Below, piece by piece: positions 22,262 to 34,800 of a DNA stretch of 64,000 nucleotides (the first letter of the stretch is position 1; each line of letters opens with the position of its first letter). The DNA is taken from contig CM068585.1 of assembly GCA_035048485.1 (NCBI GenBank), forward strand, positions 19,828,001-19,892,000, written 5' to 3'. The notes under the pieces were generated by a model. That model worked only from the letters and a program-made list of their open reading frames with translations, was not told the DNA's origin and did no database searches. The DNA comes from Pteria penguin (Eukaryota > Mollusca > Bivalvia > Pterioida > Pteriidae). Made by a program: the position numbers and the translations under genes.

Positions 22262-23110
22262 TAAACATGTCAGGCATATAATTAGGGCAGAGGCTATAAA
22301 GGGATTTGTACAGAAGTGGGCGTTTGATATGAACAACCCTTACGTAAACTATTAACCAACCTAATTTTACAAATACAAGTTGAGATGGCGAGTCGGGCGG
22401 TTCATCTAATATAACACGAGCGGCACACGTTTGAAGCTTGTGTATTCCGTCTACGTGAATGTTGGATGCGTTACCGTAGATTGTTAGACAGTACTCTAAT
22501 ATCTAGTTTGAAGGATTTTATATGTAGTGGTAGGTCGTAGATAAAAAAAAACAATAGGTCTTAGGACAGAAACTTGTGGAACGCCACAAGAGAGTGCTGA
22601 GTAGGATGAGTAACTGCTACCAATATAACAAATGAACTCGGTCTGAAACCAGCTGATGGCTTTATTGTCAAAGTAAAACTTTAACTTTGCTATAAGAATA
22701 TCATGATTGACCAAGTCATATACTTTTCTGAAATCCATCAAAGAGACCCCTGCTAGATTCCCCGCATCCATTTCACTTAACCAAGCATCAGTTAACTTTG
22801 TGAGGGCGGTCTGTCAGAAATGAAATTTGTGAAGTCCTTATTGTTCATTATTAAAAAGGTCATTTTCTTATTTGGTAAGCTACATTGCATTTGAATAATT
22901 TTGAAAAAGTAGGCACAACAGAATTCGTTCTATAATTTGTAAGGTTTGATTTAACTTCTTTTATAAATTCGTGTATTTTTTGTGATTTTTACTTCATGTG
23001 GAAATATTTCGTCTGCAATAGTGTTATCTATCAAGTATGTAATGGGTTTAGATACGATATGTGCTGTCTGTTTGAGAAGTCTGTGGTCTAATGTGTCTAT
23101 GCCGGATGAT
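22262..23110 (-). pseudogene. LINE (jockey-like) reverse transcriptase remnant
   Basis: Minus-strand fragments follow the order of a non-LTR reverse transcriptase. First DTLDHRLLKQTAHIVSKPIT (from 23100); then a degenerate NLTNYR...FSKLFK block. Next come QTALTKLTDAWLSEM, GVSLMDFRKVYDLVNHDIL (palm motif A region) and SCGVPQVSVLRPIVF (the GVPQGS motif with one change). After a deletion that removes the YxDD block comes the C-terminal tail ANASNI-like YGNASNIHVDGIHKLQTCAA with KLGWLIVYVR. Frameshifts and the deletion show it is dead. The family (jockey/CR1 group) is inferred from motif order. Confidence 0.8.
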
Positions 23111-26100
23111 TAAGGGATGTTTAATCCTCTAAATGTAGCATATACATCCGTCACTTGATCTTGCCCTAATTTAGAGGCGTATGTGCCCTAAGGAAGTTCA
23201 TTTCTCTGAGGGATTGTGTATACATGTGAATGAAAAAGCAAAATTTTAGTAATAACAAGTTTTGATTTTTTTTTCTAATTCTCGCCGATCCTCTATAGGG
23301 GAAAATTCAGACTCAAATCACATACTTGGATCTGACATTTCGGACTAAGTTCATTGGTGCTCGGGTCAAAATCTAACATCGCTCGAGTCTTCTATTGCCC
23401 TATTCTTAGAATAGAAATATAAACAAATTTCCATGCTACTGTAGATCCTGATATACACTCGAAATCTCTCCACGTACGAGTCCTCACCTGCGAGTGAGTT
23501 GAAATAGTACCCACTATATGGGGCGAGTGTTATCAAAGACAAATCGTTAATATTTGACCACACTTTAAATGTAAATATTGGCAGGAGTGACTGATTAATT
23601 TTTTTATTCTTATTTATTTATTTATTTCTACAGCTTCTAGAGTATGCAAGGAAATTTTTTTATCAATTTAGAAATGCAAAATTAACCACTCATTTATGTT
23701 ATTTTTATGTAAGTATTCAAATACCGGTATATTTAGGTGAGAATATCTTAGTGTGATCCTCAGCAGTAATTGATATTAAATTCACATATCTATGTATATT
23801 TTCGTTAACGTAGTATTTAAGAATTTTTGCGAGGTAATAGGATGAAAATATATGAGCCTTTGATCCTTCTTAGTTAATACACCTATTAACTTAAAAAAAG
23901 AGAATTAATGATTCACCTAAAAAGAAATAGATATGTATTGTAGTTTGTGACGGTGGATATGTTAAGAAACCGCGATGCGCCACCCCCCCCCCCTTTTTTT
24001 TTTACCCTTTATATTAATCTGTTACTAAATTTGCTAAGTATAAATGTCACACGTACCAGTTTGGGTAAATGTAAAAGCTTTTGTATTTGTTTATATTTAT
24101 AATAGTATATATTATTTCTTTCCAGATTTAAAGATCTAGTAGATCATGTAGAGCATGTAGATATGCATATAAATATAGAACATACATATTTATGTGTTTA
24201 TACATTATTTTATTTAGTGTACCATATGCACATTTCAACAATTAATGTCTCTTCAGTGATGCTTAAGCCGATACTAATGACAAACTTAACCTAAATGAAA
24301 GAGGCAAACGATCCATCTAAGGACAGAGTCATGCATGAGTGCATGAGGGAGATAATATATATATATACATATATTCCTGTTTTCTATTTGACATTTTGTG
24401 TATTTACAGACCATCCATTACCGTAACTCATATTTTATCGTTGAGTTACCTTTCGAAATTTCGTATTACATAATTAATGTAACCATAAAAGATTTATGGC
24501 ATGTAATAAGTTTTGAATACATAAGCAATCATTATAAAGTTATGAATAAAACTATTACCATCAGGTGTCAATTGACGTTTGTTTCATTATTTACCTAGTG
24601 CCGATTATAATAATATTCATGGTCATAATATATAAGAATAACACTCGATTACTCCCATATGGTAATAGGCGAGGACTGATGAGGTTGCGAGGACTACAAA
24701 ATAGGAAATATTAGTAGTGCCACGTTTCTATTTACATTTGCCGTTCGTTATGTACATACACTGTACTTGTAAGAGTTCTATTTAAGAATGTAACAAACAA
24801 GATTGACATATTTTATCAGTGACCATACCTATCCCACATGGATTAGCTGCTTTCGATATCAAAGGATATGTATAATTTTATGTGTACACAAAAGAAAACT
24901 ATGGTGCTTGAATGATGAAGTAAGGGATCTAAAACGACGAGGTATGAATAATATCATCTTTAAAAAGTGCAAAAAACACATGTATATTATCACACTTCGG
25001 ATAGAATTGTCGGGATTCCTTGGTTAAACCGAGTCGTGTAACGTTAACCCTTCTTAAAGATAATAGGCGTCAGGGAGACTTCCTAGGGAGCAAGATGGAC
25101 CCTCCATGTCCGTTCCAACATGGCTTCAAATGTTTATAGTCTTTGTCAAAGAAGTAACTTTTAATGACGTCAGGTACTTTTTAAAACCTCTCGGCGTCTA
25201 AGTTAGTTGATAAATATGGTACGATTTTAGTAGATGACTGGAGTAGAAATTGAAAAAAGAAAGAAAATTCTCGAAGACATTGAACTGAAACAATGTCTTA
25301 TACTATTCAAACAATTCAGCGAAATCTGTATGGATAATATGGAATTATCATATACCGTGAGGCTACCAATACTTTTCCATTTAATTATAATTTTTACATT
25401 ATGATTTATTATGATATGTTATTCTTTGTATATATTTCCTTTTTCACTTAAACTGACTGAATCTGATTCTTATATTTTGCAAATTCCTCTAGTATCATTT
25501 CGACAAATCATTAACTATTTAATTGCATTTACTTACATGTTTGAAAATGAAAAAAGAAAAAATTCATTTCGGCACTATATATGTTAAATTTAGAATCTGG
25601 CGTTTTACGTATACCAAATGTATATAACATATTGTTCTGTACTGAAAATGATCCCAAGGGTGCTTAAATCGCTCAACTAAGTATACTGAACACATGATAA
25701 ATATTTAAAAAACATACTATCGCGTATTAATGTGGTACATCCATTGTGCATTTTGCCAACCTATGTCTCTTTTTTTGGTTTACCATATAAATAAAATGTT
25801 CTTAATCAAGGTAAAAATGTGATGAAAGATCTATAATACAATGACTGTGTACGTGTTTCATTATAGGGAAAGGGCAACATAATACAGTCCAAAGCAGTCA
25901 ATGTCGACTACAAGGTCATGATAAATATTACACTACGCTCAATCATATATATTATACGTAGCTTGTCATGCGTCATTGTACTGCCTTTTGTGTGTTTGAT
26001 TTATCACCATAAATCAAAACAATTAACACTCGGTACAGGTGCACGTGTTCCATTAAAGAAGTTAATGTCAATTCGTAATTTTATAAAAAGTGTAGATATC

Positions 26101-26649
26101 AGATGACGAGTCACAAATTCTTCTACATATTTATGACACGTCGCCTGATGTTCATTAAAATGACAAATATTCAGTGTTCTTATAATTACTGACAATAATA
26201 CTAAACAATTCATTATTTCTTCGAGTCACATTATTGATTGTAAACAGTGCATTGCTAATCGTTTGTGCATTGAGAAATTACCTTGCGCAAGGCAGATCTA
26301 TTTGATGTCATGAAAATTATCTCCGAATCGTTAAGACCAAAAAAAACGTCGACTTGCAGAAAAGCTACCTCTAACCGGACGTCACGACCGATGATAAGCC
26401 CTTTTACACTCATGAGTTGGAGTAAGGATTCACCACGACATCTGACGAATTATACGATTTCTTATGTTGGGGGATTTATTTGACTTCTGCACGAGTTGTG
26501 TTCAATATTGCTCCAGGTTTCTTTCATACACATGTAGATACGCCAGCGGTATAACAATCTTCTCTTTGGAGAGGGGTAGACAACATTGGTACGATCTGTG
26601 CTCGACACTTACTCGACAGCCAAGCGCCAATACCTTTCTATGCAATTAT
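23111..26649. other. No gene identified
   Basis: AT-rich sequence with short runs (C run at 23983-23992 followed by T run, TA run at 24350-24368). The open frames found are short and show no recognisable domain or paired splice sites. It may contain distal 5' exons of the serine protease gene starting at 31829, but I could not find them. Confidence 0.5.
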
Positions 26650-27025
26650 TTGTGACACAACTTCATCACGAGTTATGATGAGTGTATCTACGAGATATGT
26701 ACAAGTGAAAACGAAATGTCCCGATTTGGGCATGAAGACTGTGAAAACATATCTACATCACGTGTTCGAGTTCTTAGCAACACCCAGTCGACAGATATCC
26801 GACATAACGGTTATGTAACAAAACCTTTCAAACGGTTACAACTGTCGTGCTAGATTTGTATCGTACATATGTGTGAAATATGTCGACTGGGTGTGACCAT
26901 AAACTCAAATACGTTGTGTAGCCATGTCTTCACAGTATACATAACCAAATCGCAATTTGTCGCCTTCACTTTTACAGTTTTTTGTAGTACACTCGTTCTA
27001 CAAATCAGGATGTAGTTGTCACAAC
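26650..27025. mobile_element. Foldback element with arms of about 170 bp
   Basis: An imperfect inverted repeat centred near 26838. Left landmarks ACACAACTTCATCACGAGTT, GAGTGTATCTAC, CCGATTTGG, GACTGTGAAAACAT and ACACCCAGTCGACAGATAT recur inverted on the right (ATATGTCGACTGGGTGTG, CTTCACAGTATAC, CCAAATCGC, GTAGTACACTC). The innermost pair ACACCCAGTCGACA is the best preserved. No open frame supports a protein. A 25-bp tandem array starts about 35 bp to the right. Confidence 0.7.
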
Positions 27026-27058
27026 TCAATTAAACTTGTTGAAAAAGTATGAGTTACA

Positions 27059-27266
27059 GTGGTAAAAAATGTGTCGTACACGGATCGTAAAAAATGTGTC
27101 GTACACGGATCGTAAAAAATGTGTCGTCCACGGGTCGTAAAAAATGTGTCGTACACGGATTGTAAAAAAATGTGTCGTACACGGATCGTAAAAAATGTTG
27201 TCATACACGGATCGTAAAAAATGTGTCGTACACGGATCGTAAAAAATGTGTCGTACACGGATCGTA
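27059..27266. repeat. 25-bp tandem repeat, about 8 copies
   Basis: Units read GTGGTAAAAAATGTGTCGTA-like words: AAAAAATGTGTCGTACACGG followed by ATCGT, nearly identical. The period is 25 bp with two units one base longer. Short repetitive open frames on the minus strand come from the repeat. Confidence 0.9.
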
Positions 27267-27689
27267 TTATTTCATTTGACTGCCTTAAGTCGGTACCACA
27301 ACTGCATTACGATTGACTGGTTTGCTTTGTTTTGTTTGTGTGTGTGTGGGGGGGGGGGTATTTATTTTTATTTATTTTTTTTGGGGGGGAGTCTTTTTAT
27401 TTAATTTTTTTTTTTAATTTTTGGTGGTGTCCTTCTATGTCTTTATTGTTTGCTTTTTCGTCTGTGATGACTTTTGTCATACGACTAAGTCAGATGTGTT
27501 TATGATTTGTTCTATTTTATTTTATTCATCATAAGTTAATTATAACTAATTTAGTGTATCTATTAACTCGTATGTATATAGTCTTTCGTGCAATATTTAC
27601 GTTGTTATAATTTGTAGTGTAATATCGAGATTTCCAAATGGTGCACTTTCTAAGGCGTCATTACAATAACTGTGGAAGTTACTTCACAA

Positions 27690-28325
27690 TATTCGTTGAT
27701 GTTATCTTTAGGTAATAGTAATCGTTGATATACTCGTAATCCTAGCAGATGTTACTTTTGCAGTAATCATTGATGTTATCTTTACAGCAATCGTCAATCT
27801 TTGCAGTAGTCGTTGATGTTAGCTTTCCGATAATTTTTATGTTATCTTTGCAGTAATCGATGCAGTCATCTGTGATTGTTGATGCAGTCCTTGTAATAAG
27901 GTTTACTGTTATTTTATTATAAGGTACAGTTACCGTTGATATGACGTTTATAGAAATTGTTGATGTTTTCTTTACAGTAAACGCTGATGCTGTCTTTACA
28001 GTTTTCGTTCACGTTATTTTTACATTAATCGTTGATACAATTCTTACAATAATCGGTGATGTTACCTTTAAAGTAATCGATGATGTAATATCTACAGTTT
28101 CCTTAACAACAATTGTTGATGTAATTTTCAGTAACCAGTGATGCTATCTTTAACGTAGTCGTTGATATATTCTTTACAGTTATCATTATGCAATCTTTCC
28201 ATTAATCGTTGATGCTGTCTTTACTTTAATCGTTGATGCTATCTTTACTTTAATCGTTGATGCTAACTTTACAGTAATCGGTAAAGTTATTTGTACAGTA
28301 ATTGTCAATGTAATCTTTAATGTTG
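27690..28325. repeat. Degenerate tandem repeat based on CAGTAATCGTTGATG
   Basis: The word TTTACAGTAATCGTTGATG-TTATC recurs more than 15 times with many substitutions at spacings of roughly 24-30 bp. One stray copy lies at 29207-29220. The frame across 27941-28141 is a by-product. Confidence 0.75.
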
Positions 28326-28566
28326 CACTGATTTCATTCGTTCTTTTTTTCCTTATTATTCATGTAACACTGAGTTTATCAATTTAGATGATCTTTCTGT
28401 AATATTTGTGAATGAAATTTTAAATAAGGTGAATCTTTATGAGTTGTTATTTACGTGTATAACTTATGATTAACATAATGCGCCATGCTTTGTGTAAATG
28501 TGTTTGGTGTTCTTAATGTTTTGCTTTATATAAACACAAATATACCTATAGACAACATATTACTAT

Positions 28567-28568
<2 letters not shown>

Positions 28569-28603
<35 letters not shown>

Positions 28604-28640
28604 TTGTGTGTGTGTGTATGTGTGTGTGTGTGTGTGTAAG
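28569..28640. repeat. (GT)n microsatellite
   Basis: GT repeats with three TA-containing interruptions. No gene is visible between 28326 and 29240 apart from this. Confidence 0.95.
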
Positions 28641-29239
28641 CGCTCGATATATCAAAACATCTGTAAGCATACTATACAGCGTCCGTCTAACGACAGTTTT
28701 CTGTTGTTTATATGGTTTGATCAATTTTGTATACAAACAGAAATAAAGTCTGCTTAAAATTTAGAAAACATTCAGTAATATATGTCATATTCCACTCTAT
28801 AGTGAACACTCTTGGAAAACGTCTCAGTGGTGTATCATAAAATATCATATTTAGGTTGAACATCACGATTAGATATAACCGAGTATACACACCTCATTAC
28901 TACATATTCTAGTCTGATTTACTGGACAATGATATGAATAGCCGATGCAAATATATTACCACATGAAGAGGTCAACAACTAGTAAAGTTTTCACGAACAA
29001 TCATATGGCAGTGTTCTATACGCAAAAGCATCTAGAACGGATCAATTTTCTATTTAAGTGACATATCCAATGTAAAAGATTGGGGGGATTAGAATGTATG
29101 CCGTAATTTAACTTGTACATCTCTTAGTATAATATTTACGATTCTTGTTTTAATTTTCAAAGAAATATATAGCATTCCCTATAAAAAAAATCACAAGGTG
29201 CATCTTTACAGTAATCGTTCTTATAATTTTAGTGTAGTA

Positions 29240-29780
29240 CACATTGTACATTATCAGTTTCAATTTCGCTATCACAAACTTTCCTTTCATAAGTAGCAAC
29301 ATTCCATCATCGCCCGCATACGGCGTATTCATATCTCAGTTAATACGTTATTCCAGAGCATGTTCAAATTACAATGACTTTGTTCTGAGGGCTAGGCGAC
29401 TTTCAGTTAAGCTGCTCAACCAGGGTTATATATGTGCTAGACTAGCATCGTCACTGAGGAAGATCTACGGTCGTTACGAGACTCTTATTACTCCATATGA
29501 TATCTCGTTATCCAGACTTTTAAATGATATTCTGGACTGAGACCGATTCCGATCACTTTACACAGATTTGACACCTTCTGTACTAGAAGGTTACCTACTT
29601 CGACTTCTCCATATATAGATACATATGGAATTCACACGATTTGACTCTTTCTACGGGGTATATGTGACGGGTGTTGCTAGCAAGCAGGAGATGCTCACTC
29701 TCCCCGGGCACCTGATCTCACTCCATCACAGGGGTTCACATATGCTCTTCAAGTAGACATATTTTGTTATTTTCCATTTG
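29240..29780 (+). pseudogene. 3' end of a reverse-transcriptase element
   Basis: The frame 29244-29540 encodes FNFAITNFPFISSNIPSSPA, YGVFISQLIRYSRACSNY and then SSLRKIYGRYETLITPYDIS. This is the C-terminal part of a reverse transcriptase family common in molluscs and cnidarians, whose palm (YLDD) is seen at 52600. The following 240 bases, with GACGGGTGTTGCTAGCAAGC and CCCGGGCACCTGATCTCACT, look like its 3' untranslated end. The 5' part is missing. Whether this family is Penelope-like or a LINE I cannot settle from memory. Confidence 0.7.
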
Positions 29781-30060
29781 TTTTTCATTTTCACTGATTT
29801 TGTATGTCCTATGGTTTCATGATTTTTGGATTTGTGGTTTGGATTTATCCATCATCTTTACATCCAATAGTATTGTTCGTTCAACACGTATTTAATGTTT
29901 TGTGTAATATTAATCGTTGATGTTTATGATATATTCAGTATGTTCATATACATGTATCTATAAAATTAGAATTTTCTATAATTATATACAATATCTATGT
30001 AATGATTAAAGTAATGTTCATATTTGTTTAAATGTGTGGTATATTGCTTTGAAAGTTTAA

Positions 30061-30100
30061 TGTATGTATGTATGTATGTATGTATGTATGTATGTATGTG
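30061..30100. repeat. (TATG)n microsatellite
   Basis: About ten TATG units followed by TGTATGTC. Confidence 0.95.
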
Positions 30101-30591
30101 TGTATGTCTAATCTTAGTGTAAATATGTGGTACATGTATATTGCAAGTTTAATAGATGTATGTCTAATTTTACTTTAAAACACATTTTAGAGCTCAGATT
30201 ATTTCTACGTGAACGTAGGCAACAACCTGCACCCATCGAGGGATTTTCTCCATCAGGTATGTTTTTACTGAACAACTAAGGTTTCCGCTTTGGAATATTC
30301 ATTGAAAGAACATAATATAGACATCAACTGGCTAATCCGTACAAATGACGACATTATAGTACGCGCATCCAATCCAAGTGTACAATAACTTGATATATGG
30401 CACCATACGAAGTGCATCATTGTCTTCCTTTTCAGAATAATTATACCATTACTCTGCTGTTTTTAGCAGTGACTTATAATAAAAATGGTTTCATGTTACG
30501 CTGTTCATAGCAATAGTTATTGTTATTATTATTATTATTATTATTATATTGTATTCTTATTATTATCATTATAAGTAATTTGATTGATTAT

Positions 30592-30762
30592 AGTTTTATG
30601 CCACTCCATTGTTTCACGTATATGGTGTCGGCATCTGCCTGATGCATTGCATACAAATTTATACCTTTGCAACAGACTCGAATCAGCGAGTGCTCTTTTA
30701 CGTGTCACGCCTTCGGTGACACAAAACCTCGGTTTTCAGAGTCTCATCCGGCGTTCCCACAG
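30592..30762 (-). mobile_element. SINE fragment, minus strand
   Basis: Matches the body of the tRNA-derived SINE: TTTCACGTATATGGTGTCGG, GATGCATTGCATACAAATTT, CTTTGCAAC and AAAACCTCGGTTTTCAGAGT. The tRNA-like head is missing, so the copy is 5' truncated. Between 30763 and 31828 I see no further feature. Confidence 0.8.
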
Positions 30763-31828
30763 CGAAGGTCAACTTAGGAACTCTCGGTTACAACCATTCT
30801 ATTACAACGTGTTTTGGCATTATGCCAATGAAACAATTAAATACATAGAAACAAATCATTCAATAATAGTGATATCAGTAGAAAATCAAATGACGTACAT
30901 TAACAAATACATGTTATATAATTTCTCCTACGTAGTAAATGCGTGGGATTTTGTTTTGTTAAATGAAGATTTATTTGTGTTGATGAAATCTTGCTTTATA
31001 TCGTAATGTTTAAATAATTGTATGTTTGATATATGGGCATTATTCTAAAATTGCATTTTCAACCGTGATAAAGATATTTACTTACAAACAAAACCCGGCT
31101 TTGTGAATGTTTCATATTGTTTTTATGTAAAATTACTCTGTGGTTTAATGATTGTGTTCATCCAAAGTGTTCATGGTGACTCCATGGTGACTTCTGCCAC
31201 ATAACTGAGCCAGTAACTCCTCTTTTATCTTTTCTTCCTTATATTTATTACATAGTATGACATATATAATAGGTTTATAAAATTGCAATTGCATTTCGTT
31301 TTACTAGAAATTGAAATCATTAATATTTTTGAAATTATAGACATTTCCCTGTGTAATAATATTACATACGTAATAATATCTTTAATTTTTGCATTTTGTT
31401 ACATCTACAATTTCAGAATGGTTAATATTAGATAATCAAAATGTGTATATACTTCTGTAAAAATTCTAGAGTCCCTTATTTACAAGATTTTCATTCTAAC
31501 ATGTTCATGATTTATGACCTAAAGCGGTTCATAATTCCGAGACCCGAGTTGTAATGGATAAAATATGTAAACTTTGAAGATGGGATTTTTTACAAATCGA
31601 GTTCATATACTACTTTAATTGATGAAAATGTAATCCATTTTTATACTTGGCCATATCTTTTTCCGACACGAAGTGTACTCAAGTTGAGCAATACACGTTT
31701 TTGTATATGTTTTTATACGTACATGTTTCAGTCTGTGGTGTCTTCTCTGTTATACTTATTCATTTTGTTTGCATTTATGTGACTTTCTTGTTTCACATTA
31801 TCATTTCCTTTACTGCATATATTATTAG

Positions 31829-34800
31829 GCGGAATAAGAACCCCAGTACCCTTTAATTTTCGAATTGTGGGAGGGATGGATGCATTACGCTTAGACAGTC
31901 AAAATGATATTGAAGGTGAGATGGATATGAGTTTACATGTTCCTTGGCAAGCTGGTGTAAGAAGAATTATGCCTGGTACTACCAGGAACATAGTCCATTG
32001 TGGAGGGACAATTCTGACGCCCTTTTGGATATTGACAGCTGCCCATTGTTTTTATCGAACGTACGTATAATGTAATAATAATATTCATGGATTCCTTTAT
32101 GGAAATTTTGGATATATAAATTTGGTACAATTACTGCCTTTCTTTGAATTGGAAAATTATTTATTTTATTGTACTTGACTATACTGCAGCAAGATTATTT
32201 ATTCATTGTGACGTTCAGTACTGTATATTTTGTATTCTTCAGAAAAGATGTAATAATATGTTTGAATGTGAAGCTGTATTCTACAGAAGGGATGTTATTG
32301 ATGTATAAATGTGAAGCTTTCCTCTTCTACAGGGGAGATGTTAGCGTTATATGACAGTGACGTCTTTGTATTCTACAAGATGTTGATAATATATGAAGTT
32401 GTAACCGTTTTCTGTTCTATAGGAGAGATATTAATGATTTCGTCGTACGAGTAGGTGATTTAGACCACACCGTCCTAGAGAGAGATGAACAAGAACTTAG
32501 AATAATGGCTATTTATTTGCATCCAAACTTCAGTGGTACGTATTACCTCAAACTGCTAAAGTCCCTCCTTATTACTTCACTATAAAACATTTAAAAGATT
32601 GTTGTTCTATCCTCTCTTGCCTTATGTTAGTATTATGGGAGCATATCTTGGGGATGACAACAATGTTTTGTGTTTTCTGACATTTGACAATAAGAAGTTA
32701 CAGAGTGCAAAACTCAGCAAAATGATCCAAAGAGAATTGAAACCGCCATTTAATCACTAAAATTCATTTTGAAAATGATAAAAATACCGGAAGTACTTAC
32801 GAATATTCAATTATGCAGTTGAACATCATACAATGTTTAGATTTACTGATAAACATAAAATCACAATAACTGCTATTCGTTACTCTTATTTAAGTCATTT
32901 AAGAATGTCTGCGTAAAAAGTATCGTGTGTCATTCGCCACGACGCGAGGGGAATAGAAAGTGACCATATACGATATATTTTATAGCTTTAAATAAAAGGG
33001 AAAATAGAAGACATTTGACTAAGCTGTATGAAACAAAACAATCATTTAATAACATGCATTAACGACATGGTAAAAACTTACATTTTTCATTTGTTGTGAT
33101 AAAAAATGCATCATTACAAGAATATGCCCACACACACACAAACACACACACACACACATATACACATCTGTAAACAGAAATTTGGAAGTGGCACATTGGC
33201 GAATCCAGGTAAAAAGGTTGATTTCCGGGGTAGCTGTTCAGGTTTGATCTTGGTGAAAAGTGGATAGTTGTTTATTTTAATTACAATATCCTATAAGCAG
33301 AATCGAAATACTTTTTCAAAACAATATTAAATCCTTAATTTTACGTTTACTGTCCCTTACAATCTAGTGCTTTCTACAGCATATCTCATTACATCTGCTT
33401 TGTCTTAATTAGTACGTTCCAACGAATTTTCAGCATAATATATATACTTATTCTTTTAAAGAGTGAATCCTGTATTGCGCTGTTTTCCAAACAAATCTAC
33501 AAACTTTTTTTTGTATTGAAACATATTTCTCCATTCACGCCATTAATATTAACATGTGCATACTTATTCATCATCACCAATGGGGTCATAATGTGTATTA
33601 AAAGTATTCTAAAAACATAGCTTTGTTTTTCATACGTGTTTTCACTATCGATTAAAATGGATTGGATATCATTCTTGTTGGTCATACTTGATTAATTATA
33701 CCAATTTACGTACTCTGAAGGTGTAATTTGAATCTTACACAACAATTATATATAGACCTAGATGATTGACAGGTCCTATGTCCTAAGCACCTTATGACTT
33801 TAATTAACTATATGCTGGCAGCTTATGATTCAATAGGGTTTGCAACATACTCACAGTCGGGAAAATTCTATCTCCTCAGCGTGTAAAGTGATACGTCATT
33901 CTGTACATAATGCACGCCAAAATCAATAATTTTGATACAGGACACTGTATTGTTTTACTGTTAGATATTTCGTGAGTTATGTGACGGTGTCAGATTTGTC
34001 TTTGGATATCGATTTAATTAATTGGCAGCACAAACCTTTCACATATCCTCGATATCCCAAAAATTCGCGGTATTACTTTACTACTCATATTGTTAACAGG
34101 AAACTTGCATGTTATTTATAACCAACAACCTTTATATAGAAGACCATAATAGACATCTTTTCGATTAATTGACACACGACAAGAACTTTAGTTAACACTT
34201 TCTGGAGACTGACATTGCAAAGCTGTATGAATTAATCCTCGAAAATTCCAGGTTCCACGCCAATGTAACTTAGGACATCAGGTGTATTCAATTGGGGCAC
34301 TTGTAGTGTTGAACCCATTTTGAAAAGAAAAAATAGGGGATATGCTGTTTCTGACTTCCTCTGGAGTGTACAGTTTGCATACACAATATTTATCTTAATC
34401 AGAAATGGCCTCTGAGTCATGATTATTCTGTCCACTTGGTCAGGCCTCCTGAAATTTTCTTTGTAGATTCGTTAGCCTTTTAGATTTCATTGGTTTTCTC
34501 GGTAGTGCATTTGTTAATTTTCGCGTTTGCTTGTCTTACTTCCTTTTCTATGTTCCATGTCACGCACTTCTTTTTCAGTAATACGGAGTCCAGATGTCAC
34601 CCTACTCATTGACTTTCTGGGTTCTCTCTGATTTTCTGACTTATTTTTCTTATTTCTTTAACCTTAGGGTTAAAGTAATCTACTGCCATTCCTGGATATT
34701 CATTTGTTTTCTTCTACTGTTGCCTCGTTGTAACACACATAGTCCCCTGTAAATGTTGCTTGAGAATCATATCATCTTGTTGTTCACTTTAATTTTCATT

